DNA from: Spirochaetaceae bacterium
Lineage (GTDB): Bacteria; Spirochaetota; Leptospiria; Leptospirales; Leptonemataceae
NCBI GenBank assembly: GCA_002729885.1
Contig: PBUB01000031.1
Span: forward strand, 62,001 to 126,000
DNA length: 64,000 nt
Reading direction: 5' to 3'
This document shows positions 7,644 to 16,035 of this stretch, in pieces (within the stretch, counting starts at the first letter, position 1; the number at the start of each line of letters is the position of its first letter). The position numbers and the translations under genes were made by a program. Below the pieces are notes generated by a model, which worked only from the letters and a program-made list of their open reading frames with translations, had not been told where the DNA came from and searched no databases.

Positions 7644-9068
7644 TTAAACCTTCAGAAGCTTGCGATCCATCAAAGCTTTCTCCAGATAGTCCAGTTCCAT
7701 CTGAATGGACTGGACTACATTGGAATATCTCTGTCGCACGGATTCAGGTAGCACTGTCCAGGTATATGTTTCTACTTCCAGAACGGGACGATGATCTTCA
7801 GAAGGTGGAATACTGGCCAGAAAATCAAGTGCTTCTTCGATCTGAGCTGCTGTCGTATAAAGCCCTGCCCCTGGCTGCCTGCCATCCTCCAGACTTTCTA
7901 GATGGATGGGCACATGATAATGAATTCTCCAGATTTCCGGATTCTCCCCGGGAGTCTGACCAGGATTGACTTCCCACTCTCCCGGTTTCGCTTCATTGGC
8001 CGGGCGGAATTCGGCATTCTGCCTTTCTAATTTTTCCGGACCGGTTGCTTCTGGATTTAGAGAATTGGAAGGCTCCATGTCCTTTCGCATAGACTCCAGA
8101 GCCCTGTCCAGATCCAGGTAATAAGTCAAATCGACCTTTGAAATCGTGGTCTGATGTAGATATCGCTTATCGCAGAAAGGCTCCAGACGTCTGATGATGT
8201 CCGATTTCTTGCTTTCCCGGATACCGTCGTCAGTGAGCCATCGCACCTCAATCGCACTGGAAATTTGAAATTTGAATATGGGTATGCCTGCCCGAAAAAG
8301 CATCCCCAGGGATTCCTGGATATTTTCAAACATAACCGCCTGATGGCAGATATCGTAACAGAGCCCCAGATGCGAAACATGGCCCTGGACTTGAGATGCT
8401 TTCGCATCCTGGCCACTGGAAGTCCCAATCTTCGAATCCGGTCCATTCAGTTTCGGAGGATAGAGCCTGTCCCAGAAATACAGAACTTCCGATGTGGATT
8501 CCAGAACACAACCAGGCTCCATTTCCAGACATAGCGAAATATGTATTCCAGACTCTCTGGAAAGTGTCTTGAAATGCGCCTCTGCCGCGAGAAGATTCTC
8601 AATGGCGGCACCATCCTTTCCTGGATTCCATAGAGATTTAAAGCCAAGAGGCACCGTGGAGATGGCACATCTGCGAAAATGCGATGGCGCTTCGCGCAAA
8701 AGATCTACAGCCAGATCTCCCAGCTGCCTGGTATAATCCAGGCGACGGATGTCTGACCAATCAGGAGAATATACCTTCTCTTTTACGTTTTCTTCGTGAA
8801 AGCCACCGAAAGGAAATCCGTTTATACTGGTGGGCCAGAGATTTTCCTTTTTCAGGAGATCCTTGAATTCGCTGCGTAGATCTGCATTGGCCAGTTCCCT
8901 GGCTGCCTGATTGCTAATCCAGATGCCGGTGGCCATGTTGCTTAGCTCGCGATTCCGGCGCAGCACGGCAACATAGTGGCAAAGATTATTCATGATGTCC
9001 CGGGCACTTTCGCCGGGATGCACATTGCTGCAGTAGGTTAGTTCCTCTTTTCGAAAGCTGGAAGCCAA
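7644..9068 (-). CDS. eboE: EboE: xylose-isomerase-like TIM-barrel protein of the ebo pathway
   Basis: The 474-residue product starts with TTG at 9068, immediately after the eboB stop, so translation is coupled. The N-terminus ELTYCSNVHPGES is the hallmark of EboE. Next comes NMATGIWISNQAARELA, and mid-protein ALCLEM/CLEMEPGCVLE and HLGLCYDICHQAVMFEN resemble metal and substrate motifs of the xylose isomerase/AP endonuclease 2 barrel. The C-terminal region has HYHVPIHLE and ALDFLASIPPSEDHRPVLEVETYTW, also typical. EboE has been linked to metabolite traffic in cyanobacterial scytonemin clusters, but its reaction is unknown. A Glu/Gly/Pro-rich insert before the C-terminal block looks less conserved. 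Confidence 0.88.
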   Translation of the reverse strand: MASSFRKEELTYCSNVHPGESARDIMNNLCHYVAVLRRNRELSNMATGIWISNQAARELANADLRSEFKDLLKKENLWPTSINGFPFGGFHEENVKEKVYSPDWSDIRRLDYTRQLGDLAVDLLREAPSHFRRCAISTVPLGFKSLWNPGKDGAAIENLLAAEAHFKTLSRESGIHISLCLEMEPGCVLESTSEVLYFWDRLYPPKLNGPDSKIGTSSGQDAKASQVQGHVSHLGLCYDICHQAVMFENIQESLGMLFRAGIPIFKFQISSAIEVRWLTDDGIRESKKSDIIRRLEPFCDKRYLHQTTISKVDLTYYLDLDRALESMRKDMEPSNSLNPEATGPEKLERQNAEFRPANEAKPGEWEVNPGQTPGENPEIWRIHYHVPIHLESLEDGRQPGAGLYTTAAQIEEALDFLASIPPSEDHRPVLEVETYTWTVLPESVRQRYSNVVQSIQMELDYLEKALMDRKLLKV

Positions 9069-9947
9069 TTATTCTACCGTTGGTTCCTGGCCGCGCAGAG
9101 CCGAATTGTCCATCCACAATCTGGTTTGATCCACCCTGGGACGTCGAACCTCTTCTATTGAAATGCGACCACTCAGAGCATAGAAGTTAATGGGATTTTC
9201 GAAAAGCACCTTGCGAATATCATCTTCGCTAAAGCCAGAATCCTTCATCGCCTGACCTGTTTTGGGCACCTTTAATGGATCACTCACGCCCCAGTCTGCT
9301 GCACTGTTAACCACCATCTTTTCTGTGCCATACTGCTTTAGCAGTGAGACCATACGCTCCTCGCTCATCTTGGTTTTTGGATAGATGGAATGGCCTCTCC
9401 AGCAATCCGTTTCCAGAACCAGAGGAAGGGTCTGCTCGTTTAAATGATCGATGAGCACCATATTTTCGTCGATGCCCACTTCCTTTACAATTTCAAGAAT
9501 TCTACGTGTGCCATTCAATTTATCTCTATGTGGAGTATGAATGAGGGCAGGTAGCTCCAGGTCCATGGCCAGCTCCAGTTGCTTCCTGAGATAGAACTCC
9601 TCTGTTTCTGTGCCATCATCCAGGCCAATTTCGCCTACAGCAACCACGCCATCCTTTTCGCAGTAGCGAGGGAGCAAATCCATTACTGCAGCAGCTACTT
9701 CGGAATTATTGGCCTCCTTGGGATTTAAAGCCATGGTGCAATAATGCAGGATTCCAAACTGGCTTGCCCTGAACCGTTCCCATCCCACCAGGGCATCGAA
9801 ATAATCGATGAATGTACCTACATGGGTCCTGGGCTGTCCCTGCCAGAACGCAGGTTCCACAACTCCTATGACACCGGCCCGAGCCATCGCCTCATAGTCG
9901 TCCGTGGTTCGACTGATCATATGGATATGTGGATCGAAGTATTCCAT
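9069..9947 (-). CDS. eboB: EboB: TatD-family metal-dependent hydrolase
   Basis: The 292-residue product is of the TatD/amidohydrolase type. The metal-binding HIHM sits at the N-terminus (EYFDPHIHMISRTTDDYEAM). A glutamate follows in VAVGEIGLDDGTETE, then histidines in ALIHTPHRDKL and LIDHLNEQTL, and the late NSAADWG supplies the usual Asp. The start is the ATG at 9947, 32 bp after eboA. The stop TAA is directly followed by the eboE TTG. In ebo clusters this gene always accompanies eboA and eboE; the substrate is unknown. The alternative reading is a generic TatD nuclease, but the context argues for EboB. Confidence 0.88.
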   Translation of the reverse strand: MEYFDPHIHMISRTTDDYEAMARAGVIGVVEPAFWQGQPRTHVGTFIDYFDALVGWERFRASQFGILHYCTMALNPKEANNSEVAAAVMDLLPRYCEKDGVVAVGEIGLDDGTETEEFYLRKQLELAMDLELPALIHTPHRDKLNGTRRILEIVKEVGIDENMVLIDHLNEQTLPLVLETDCWRGHSIYPKTKMSEERMVSLLKQYGTEKMVVNSAADWGVSDPLKVPKTGQAMKDSGFSEDDIRKVLFENPINFYALSGRISIEEVRRPRVDQTRLWMDNSALRGQEPTVE

Positions 9948-9979
9948 TCTGGGCAGAATTTATGAGCCCCTGGGAAAAC

Positions 9980-10780
9980 TCAAGAAAGGATCGCTTCAAT
10001 ACTTTCCGGTACCGATCGTCCGGCGGCCATCCTTTCCTGGCGAAAGTCCTGACACATCTGAATCAGCGTCGGACCGATGCGAAAATTCAATCCGAGGATG
10101 TGCCGTACATCCAGTTCCATAAAAAGAGCCTTCAAGACCAGCTGATTGAACTGTCCTTCGCTGTAGAAGAGGGCCGGATAGGGATTGCCCATCGAAATCG
10201 AAGAGAAAACATCCAGACTATTGGTTCGACCCGCATCCACGAATAGATCGCCCAGCTCCCCGCCAGGATCCAGAAGAAAGGCCCCCTTTAGAATTGCACA
10301 ACGCTCCCGCTCATCCCCCTGGCGGTAGACCTCCTTGATGAGATCGCGACCCGGTTTCGAAGACTGCACAATGCATTTCAATAGAAGCAGGATTCGCACG
10401 GCATCGGACACATCCCATCCATTTGTGCTCCAGCCATCGGCACCGAACAGATTGCAGACTTCACCTCTTGAGAGGCTGTTTCTGGTAGCACCTGATTCCA
10501 GACTGGGATCTACCCGTTCCCTGTCAGGAGATTCAATGGTAGGCGGACTGCCGGAGGGCATCGGTGTCGGGACAATTCCAGAAGTCCATTCTGGCCAGGG
10601 AAAATCCATCTGGAAAGGGTGCTGCCCAACCTTTCTTTTTGCAGCAGCCATTCGTCTGCCAATGGTTTCAGTTAACTTTTCTTCCAGACAGCTACTTAGC
10701 CACTGCTCACCGGGTTCATCGAGCACAGAAGATAGCGCTTCATATAGCTGTTTGAATATTTGTTTCTGATAATCCGACAT
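9980..10780 (-). CDS. eboA: EboA domain protein
   Basis: The 266-residue product is helical, without signal peptide or membrane segments. The second half carries the EboA pattern: WDVSDAVRILLLLKCI, then DERERCAILKGAFLLDP, then GRTNSLDVFSSISMGNPYPA and FNQLVLKALFMELDVRHILGL, ending with MCQDFRQERMAAGRSVP (ERxAAGR). A Pro/Ser-rich linker separates an N-terminal helical segment from this core. It lies 71 bp after eboC and 32 bp before eboB. EboA has no assigned biochemical activity. Identification rests on the motifs plus the cluster. Confidence 0.85.
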   Translation of the reverse strand: MSDYQKQIFKQLYEALSSVLDEPGEQWLSSCLEEKLTETIGRRMAAAKRKVGQHPFQMDFPWPEWTSGIVPTPMPSGSPPTIESPDRERVDPSLESGATRNSLSRGEVCNLFGADGWSTNGWDVSDAVRILLLLKCIVQSSKPGRDLIKEVYRQGDERERCAILKGAFLLDPGGELGDLFVDAGRTNSLDVFSSISMGNPYPALFYSEGQFNQLVLKALFMELDVRHILGLNFRIGPTLIQMCQDFRQERMAAGRSVPESIEAILS

Positions 10781-10851
10781 TCAATTCTGGCTTACTTTGT
10801 GGATAGGAATCCAGGATCCTGGTGACTGTTTCACCCTTTCGCCCGATTGAG

Positions 10852-11796
10852 CTATGTAACTGCGAACCGTCCAGAAAGTATTCTGGCCGGCCAGAGCAGA
10901 ATCAGCACTGCGAAAAATCCTGCAAGACTGAGCCAGCTCTGGCTGGCCGAAAGTACCAGCATGGCATCCAGCGGGATGATTCCAAGTACCATCAGCTTGA
11001 TCATGGACTGCACCGAAGCCGGTCGAAAGTCATGGCTCAGTTTCCAGAGCCGATAGATCAAGTATGCAAGACCCGGAAGCATCACAGCCAGTCCCCACCA
11101 TCCGCTAAAGATTCCTTCGCCAAAGAGAATTAACACAGATGTTGCACCGAGAAGAAGTCCTGTTATGGTGATATAGATTGGCCATTTCCTTTCGGCCCTG
11201 GATTCTTCCTTGCTCAAGATCGTAAGCGAAAATACGTAAAAAAGTACAGGCACAGGTATTAGAAGAATCCATTTCAGCAGTTCAGGTAGATAACCGAGTT
11301 TGAGTCCCAGGAGAATCCCGGACGAAGCAGGTTCGGAAGCGAAAATGAAGCTGAGGCCCAGAAGCCAGTTCAGATATCTACATAGTCCCATCATTATGGA
11401 TCCAGCAATGCCAGACTTAATGACAGTGTCATAGAGAAGTATTGCACCACAGAGAAGTATCCCCACGAAAAAGGAAGGGGCTCCCTGATAGGCGGCAAAT
11501 ATCAGACCGCAGATTAGCAGATAGAATCCCATGGCTCCGGCCGCGAAAGGATGAATCAGCCCACGAGGAATGACTCTTTCCGGTCGTTCCAGAGCATCCT
11601 GATTTCGATCATAAAAATCGTTCAGGATCATTCCTGCGAAATAGAAACAGAGGGTTGCACCAATCAGATACACTGGAAAGTCCATCCAGGTTTTCCATAA
11701 TCCAATTATCAAATAGGCTGCCAGGATATTGGATATGGCTGTAAAGCCGTTGGCCAATCGCATGAGGCCGGCCCAGTATTTCAGTGAGCGAATCAA
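10852..11796 (-). CDS. eboC: EboC: UbiA-family membrane prenyltransferase
   Basis: The 314-residue protein has about eight or nine membrane helices and the UbiA active-site motif NDFYDRNQDALERPERVI (NDxxDxxxD). A second loop, LLYDTVIKSGIAGSIMMG, corresponds to the usual second Asp-rich region, here weakly conserved. Members transfer a prenyl chain or related group to an acceptor in the inner membrane. The start is TTG, overlapping the eboD stop by four bases (TTGA), so translation is coupled. Product and acceptor of the ebo pathway are unknown; it is proposed to add a lipid-like group before periplasmic export. Confidence 0.9.
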   Translation of the reverse strand: MIRSLKYWAGLMRLANGFTAISNILAAYLIIGLWKTWMDFPVYLIGATLCFYFAGMILNDFYDRNQDALERPERVIPRGLIHPFAAGAMGFYLLICGLIFAAYQGAPSFFVGILLCGAILLYDTVIKSGIAGSIMMGLCRYLNWLLGLSFIFASEPASSGILLGLKLGYLPELLKWILLIPVPVLFYVFSLTILSKEESRAERKWPIYITITGLLLGATSVLILFGEGIFSGWWGLAVMLPGLAYLIYRLWKLSHDFRPASVQSMIKLMVLGIIPLDAMLVLSASQSWLSLAGFFAVLILLWPARILSGRFAVT

Positions 11797-13109
11797 GTAA
11801 CATTCTCCGCTGTAGTCTGCTGCCTGGATTCGCTTCGAGGCGGAGCATGGGAGCTACTCGGAGTATGCTCCACGTCATCAAATCCGGAGAATCGTTTTTC
11901 CAGCCAGGCCATGGATTCCCTCATCAAATCAGCATCAATCCTGTTTACTTCCACTCCAACTCCGCAATCCTCCAGAAGCGTTATGCAAAGTTCGCCTCCC
12001 AGATGCTCCCGAAACTCTTCCAGCGACTGATCCACATCCACAGACCATGGAACATGCAGCGAAAACCCCAGGTTTTCCAGCAACGATAGTACCCTGAGTA
12101 ACTGCTTTTCGTTCAGAAGTCCTGCTTGATGGGAATAGACGCTATCCAGAGCCATCCCCAGGGCCACTGCTTCTCCATGTCTCAGTTCATGGTTGGAGAG
12201 CTCTTCCAGTTTATGAGCCGACCAGTGACCAAAGTCCAGTGGACGAGCAGACCCTGATTCAAATGGATCTCCTCCCTGGCTTATCTGATGCAGATGTAAC
12301 TCTGCGCATCGAACTATCAGATGCTCAAGAGCCCAGGTTTCAAAACGGGCCAGCTGTCCTGCATGGGCCTCCATCCATTGGAAGAATCCTGGATCTCGAA
12401 TCAAAGCTACCTTGATGGCTTCGGCCATGCCGGCCCTTTTATCCCTCTGCGAAAGAGTGCGAAGAATCTCAAAATCATTGATGACTGCAAAAGGAGAAGC
12501 GAAACTGCCAATGAAATTCTTACGACCGGCAAAGTTCATTCCGTTCTTCACTCCGATGGATGCATCGTTTTGAGCAAGTACGGTTGTTGGTATCCGAATC
12601 AGTCGAATGCCTCTGTGTGCTGTGGCTGCGGCAAATCCAGCTACGTCAATGAGCGCTCCACCGCCTACAGCCAGGATGCAGGAGTGCCGGTCAATACCAT
12701 ACCTGGCTACAGCTTCGTATATTTTCGTAAGATTGGAAAGATCGTTCTTGCAGGCCTCACCGCCGGCAAGAATCTCCATACCGCTGAATTGAACATACGG
12801 ACGAAATGAATCCAGGTAATTTGAGATTCGCCCATCTACTCCAGGATTCGCATCCAGCAATCCTTGATCCAGAATGACCAGTACGCGAGAGGGCTGAAAC
12901 TCCAGGTCTGCTTCCGATTCAACCCTGGACAATTCAGAAGGATATTGCTCATCGGCAGGTAATCCCAGACAGCCGGCCAGAATCAGATTCTCCGGATCAA
13001 ATACATTTCGAGTAAATAGTACCGGATAGCTGTAATGAATCTGAAAATCTGGCTTCAGGGATTCCAGAGGCAGGCTTTCGCCGGACGAAAATTCAGGCAT
13101 CGGTATCAA
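11793..13109 (-). CDS. eboD: EboD: sugar-phosphate cyclase of the 3-dehydroquinate synthase fold
   Basis: This is an AroB-like NAD- and metal-dependent cyclase. It shows VLVILDQGLL, AVGGGALIDVAGFAAATAHRG and the EboD-type RIPTTVLAQNDASIGVKNG followed by KNFIGSFASPFAVINDFE. Metal ligands are Glu in MAEAIKVALI and His in DFGHWSAHKLE and LRHGEAVALGM. EboD paralogues make non-shikimate cyclised sugars, so this is probably not the housekeeping aroB. The start is debatable. TTG at 13109 has GGAG eight bases upstream and leaves 101 bp to the divergent chemoreceptor; ATG at 13100 has no close SD; ATG at 13205 would leave only 5 bp. It is the first gene of the operon. Confidence 0.88.
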   Translation of the reverse strand: MIPMPEFSSGESLPLESLKPDFQIHYSYPVLFTRNVFDPENLILAGCLGLPADEQYPSELSRVESEADLEFQPSRVLVILDQGLLDANPGVDGRISNYLDSFRPYVQFSGMEILAGGEACKNDLSNLTKIYEAVARYGIDRHSCILAVGGGALIDVAGFAAATAHRGIRLIRIPTTVLAQNDASIGVKNGMNFAGRKNFIGSFASPFAVINDFEILRTLSQRDKRAGMAEAIKVALIRDPGFFQWMEAHAGQLARFETWALEHLIVRCAELHLHQISQGGDPFESGSARPLDFGHWSAHKLEELSNHELRHGEAVALGMALDSVYSHQAGLLNEKQLLRVLSLLENLGFSLHVPWSVDVDQSLEEFREHLGGELCITLLEDCGVGVEVNRIDADLMRESMAWLEKRFSGFDDVEHTPSSSHAPPRSESRQQTTAENVT

Positions 13110-13210
13110 GTATTCAACTCCGGGGATTCGAGCAAAGTAAAAAGCCGCAATGCTTCGCTTCTGGATGCAAAATGTAACAAATTCATGACTGTTTTCACGT
13201 CCCATGCTTC

Positions 13211-15169
13211 ATGGGAAAGCTGCAAGGAAAGCCCGGAAAAGGGAAATTACAGAACTCGGCCGGTGGCCTTTTTCAAAGGTTCAGCATCACTACCCGTTTG
13301 CTGATGGTCGTGGGCCTGCTCTGTCTGGCATATCCATTCATCGTATTTCTGCTAATACTTGAGCAAAACCGGGCCATGGATTTCGCCAGGAAAGAAATCC
13401 TGGGTTCCCATTACCTGGCCCGGAGCACTCCCTTTCTTCTGGAATTGGCACGGGCCGATATTGGCCTTACCGGAAAGCCAGTTCTATCCGAATCCCTGAA
13501 GGACATCCACGGACGCCATGGCGCCACTCTGGATGTTCAAAAGCAATTCCAGGAACTTGCCAGACTTGATGGAAATGCCTTTAAAAATGCTCTATCTCTT
13601 AACAAAAGGGTTGGCGACCAGTCCAACTTGATTCTGGATCCGGATCTGGACTCCTACTATTTGATGGATGTGATACTCCTTCGAATCCCGGAGCTAACCG
13701 AGATAACCAGAAATCTGGAACTGGCCAGAAAAGCTGACTATGAATACGAAATTCGTACACAGCAAACTCTGTTCGATGCAAATCTGCAGAGTATTCAGGA
13801 CTCCATGGACACAGCTTTTGAAGAAAACTCCCGGACCAGGGAGCTGCTATCAAGTAGCTACCAGACCTTTCGCAAAGCAGCAGTCGATTACAGACGAAGC
13901 GACAGAGTAAATGCCAGCCTGGCCTGGTTTGAAGCAATCAATAGATTCTTTGAGCCCACAAATGCAGAGCTAAATAGACTTCTTGAAGTAAGAATCGATG
14001 GATTTCGTCAGGAGCAATTTCTAAAACTGGGGGCCATCGCACTGGCTCTACTTGTGGCTTTTGTTGTCCTCTGGAGAGTCGTCCATTCCATCGTTGCTCC
14101 GGTGCGAGCGATGGAGTCCAGAATGTATGATCTTAGCCAGGGCGAAGGAGACCTGACCTTTCGGCTGGAATCCAGCAGCACAAATGAAATTGGTCGATCG
14201 GCGGGATATTTCAATCATTTCGCAGACAAGCTGGGAAATACAATCAAGGGCATTGGCAATGCTGCAATATCTCTGGAGGAGAATGGAAACACATCCATGG
14301 GCACCGTTGCCATGATTAGCGGAGGCCTTCAGGACCAGGCTGCTTCGCTGGAAGAGATTTCGGCAGCCATGGAACAGGTTAGCGCTTCCGCAGACCGAGT
14401 GAACTCCTCCATGGATGAAGAGAAGCAGCGCCTGGTGGAATTACAGAAGTCCATGACTCACCTGCGCAGTTTATCCGATACCATGGAAGAGCAAATTCGT
14501 GAAGGTAGTGGGCAGGCTCAGCATCTTGCCATGGAAGCGCAGGCAGGAACTCAAGAGATGAAGAATGCAAGCTCAGAGATGGAGGCCATTGTAAAAAATA
14601 CCAGCGAGATGTCTGGCATCGGTGCAGAAATCCAGGAGATCGCAGAGCGAATTAATCTTCTTGCATTGAATGCATCCATCGAGGCTGCAAGAGCCGGAGA
14701 ATATGGTCGCGGATTTGCGGTGGTGGCAACCGAGGTTTCGCGGCTGGCAGATCGAACCAATGAAAGTATTGCCCGTATTTCATCCATGATGGATGAGAAC
14801 GGTCTTCGCGTACGCGCCAGCACAGTGGTGATCGAAAATGCAGTGCAAAGAGCTCTGAGGCTTAGTCAGGGAGTGATGGATTTAAAGGCATCCCTGGTAA
14901 AGATCGCAGAAGAGTTGCCGGAGCAAGAAACCATTCAAATGGAAACAAAAGCCAACCTGGATATGCTAGAAGATCAAACGGAACTAATCTACTCCATTGT
15001 TAAAGAGCAAAAGCAGGCCATTCAGGAGGCCAGCAACACAATCGGTCAGATCAATAACGCTGCGCAAAGCCATGCTGAGGCGTCCAGGCACTTATCGGAG
15101 CTGTCGTCTCAGAATGTGGAACTTGCCACTCAATTGAAGGAACAGACCACCTGGTTCAAGACAGGTTAA
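13211..15169 (+). CDS. Methyl-accepting chemotaxis protein with periplasmic sensor and HAMP
   Basis: A 652-residue transmembrane chemoreceptor. TM1 is at about 28-52 ([21 protein letters not shown]). A helical periplasmic domain follows to about 270, with [21 protein letters not shown], a segment common in nitrate- and citrate-like four-helix sensors. TM2 is [15 protein letters not shown] and is followed by a HAMP ([27 protein letters not shown] is its sense; read residues 295-345). The signalling tip is canonical: [19 protein letters not shown] then [16 protein letters not shown]. No C-terminal CheR docking motif is obvious. The ATG at 13211 lacks a clear SD, but no other start precedes TM1. 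It is divergent from eboD. Ligand unknown. Confidence 0.92.
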   Translation: MGKLQGKPGKGKLQNSAGGLFQRFSITTRLLMVVGLLCLAYPFIVFLLILEQNRAMDFARKEILGSHYLARSTPFLLELARADIGLTGKPVLSESLKDIHGRHGATLDVQKQFQELARLDGNAFKNALSLNKRVGDQSNLILDPDLDSYYLMDVILLRIPELTEITRNLELARKADYEYEIRTQQTLFDANLQSIQDSMDTAFEENSRTRELLSSSYQTFRKAAVDYRRSDRVNASLAWFEAINRFFEPTNAELNRLLEVRIDGFRQEQFLKLGAIALALLVAFVVLWRVVHSIVAPVRAMESRMYDLSQGEGDLTFRLESSSTNEIGRSAGYFNHFADKLGNTIKGIGNAAISLEENGNTSMGTVAMISGGLQDQAASLEEISAAMEQVSASADRVNSSMDEEKQRLVELQKSMTHLRSLSDTMEEQIREGSGQAQHLAMEAQAGTQEMKNASSEMEAIVKNTSEMSGIGAEIQEIAERINLLALNASIEAARAGEYGRGFAVVATEVSRLADRTNESIARISSMMDENGLRVRASTVVIENAVQRALRLSQGVMDLKASLVKIAEELPEQETIQMETKANLDMLEDQTELIYSIVKEQKQAIQEASNTIGQINNAAQSHAEASRHLSELSSQNVELATQLKEQTTWFKTG

Positions 15170-15278
15170 TGGCCTATGCCCGATTCAGATCTTCAACGAA
15201 TCTTCAATGAATCTGCAGTGGCAATTCTGTGATCTCTCTATTTCTGGATTTCCGATCCCGTTCAAGAAACCCAGGAAT

Positions 15279-15824
15279 CTAGCGAACTATGCTTCCATCC
15301 GATTCCACCAGGAAATGAAAGGAATCTGTAGCAGTGGGCAGAATAACTCCGGTAATTATCTGGCCTTCGCGCACTTGTGCATAGATTTCTTCGCTTACAA
15401 GGATTTCTGTGCCTGCCGATTGATTCGATTGCACTTCCTCTTTCCGCAGTAATCCCGTATCGTCAAACCGACCTATGGCCTGGGGCTGCAGATCGATCCA
15501 GTAGGTGATTTCCGGTTCCATCACTCCTGTGGTTTTTCGCACCACCTGCTTCTTCTCGTATTTCCTTAGAATAAGACCGGTGCGAAAAACAGCGGGCTCT
15601 CCCTGTTTTATGCGTGAGCTACGAAACATCATGAATCCGATAAAACCACAAAAGAAAAGTAGCACGGCTCCGGCCAGTTTTACCTTTATTGGAGCCCAGA
15701 TAAGAAGAGCAATACCAGTGACGGCCAGAATTCCTACAATTGCATATACCCAGATCGGCGGTCCGGCCGAAAAGTTCTCCAGAACAGGTGCCACCTCCCC
15801 CTGATAGATTTCGCTCCAGTTCAT
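15279..15824 (-). CDS. Two-TM membrane protein of unknown function
   Basis: A 181-residue product with two adjacent membrane helices (WVYAIVGILAVTGIALLIWA and LAGAVLLFFCGFIGFMMF, about residues 27-66). A soluble beta-rich domain follows, beginning with SRIKQGEPAVFRTGLILR and containing EPEITYWIDLQPQA. The layout recalls DUF3592-type proteins that carry a small domain beyond two helices, but the match is not convincing. It is encoded opposite the flanking genes, which run away from its start and toward its stop. No cofactor or catalytic motif is seen. Confidence 0.6.
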   Translation of the reverse strand: MNWSEIYQGEVAPVLENFSAGPPIWVYAIVGILAVTGIALLIWAPIKVKLAGAVLLFFCGFIGFMMFRSSRIKQGEPAVFRTGLILRKYEKKQVVRKTTGVMEPEITYWIDLQPQAIGRFDDTGLLRKEEVQSNQSAGTEILVSEEIYAQVREGQIITGVILPTATDSFHFLVESDGSIVR

Positions 15825-16035
15825 GGTAAGACGGTATCAGCGCGGAATCAGACCGCAAGCGAAAAACCCCCATAACCTGGCTGCCACAGACTCTAAAGAC
15901 CAATTCCAGCTCCGGATCAGCAAATCTTAAGAGGCATAATAATGCCCTGGAAAAGTGCAATTATTGCGAAATGATCCGGCACCGGCTCCGTTTTCAATTG
16001 CAGAGTTTCGATAATAAGTCAAAGTTAGCTGCGCC

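Noticed and set aside
11793..13109. Housekeeping 3-dehydroquinate synthase (aroB)
   Set aside because: The NDASIGVKNG motif, cluster context with eboC/A/B/E/F and lack of other shikimate genes favour EboD.
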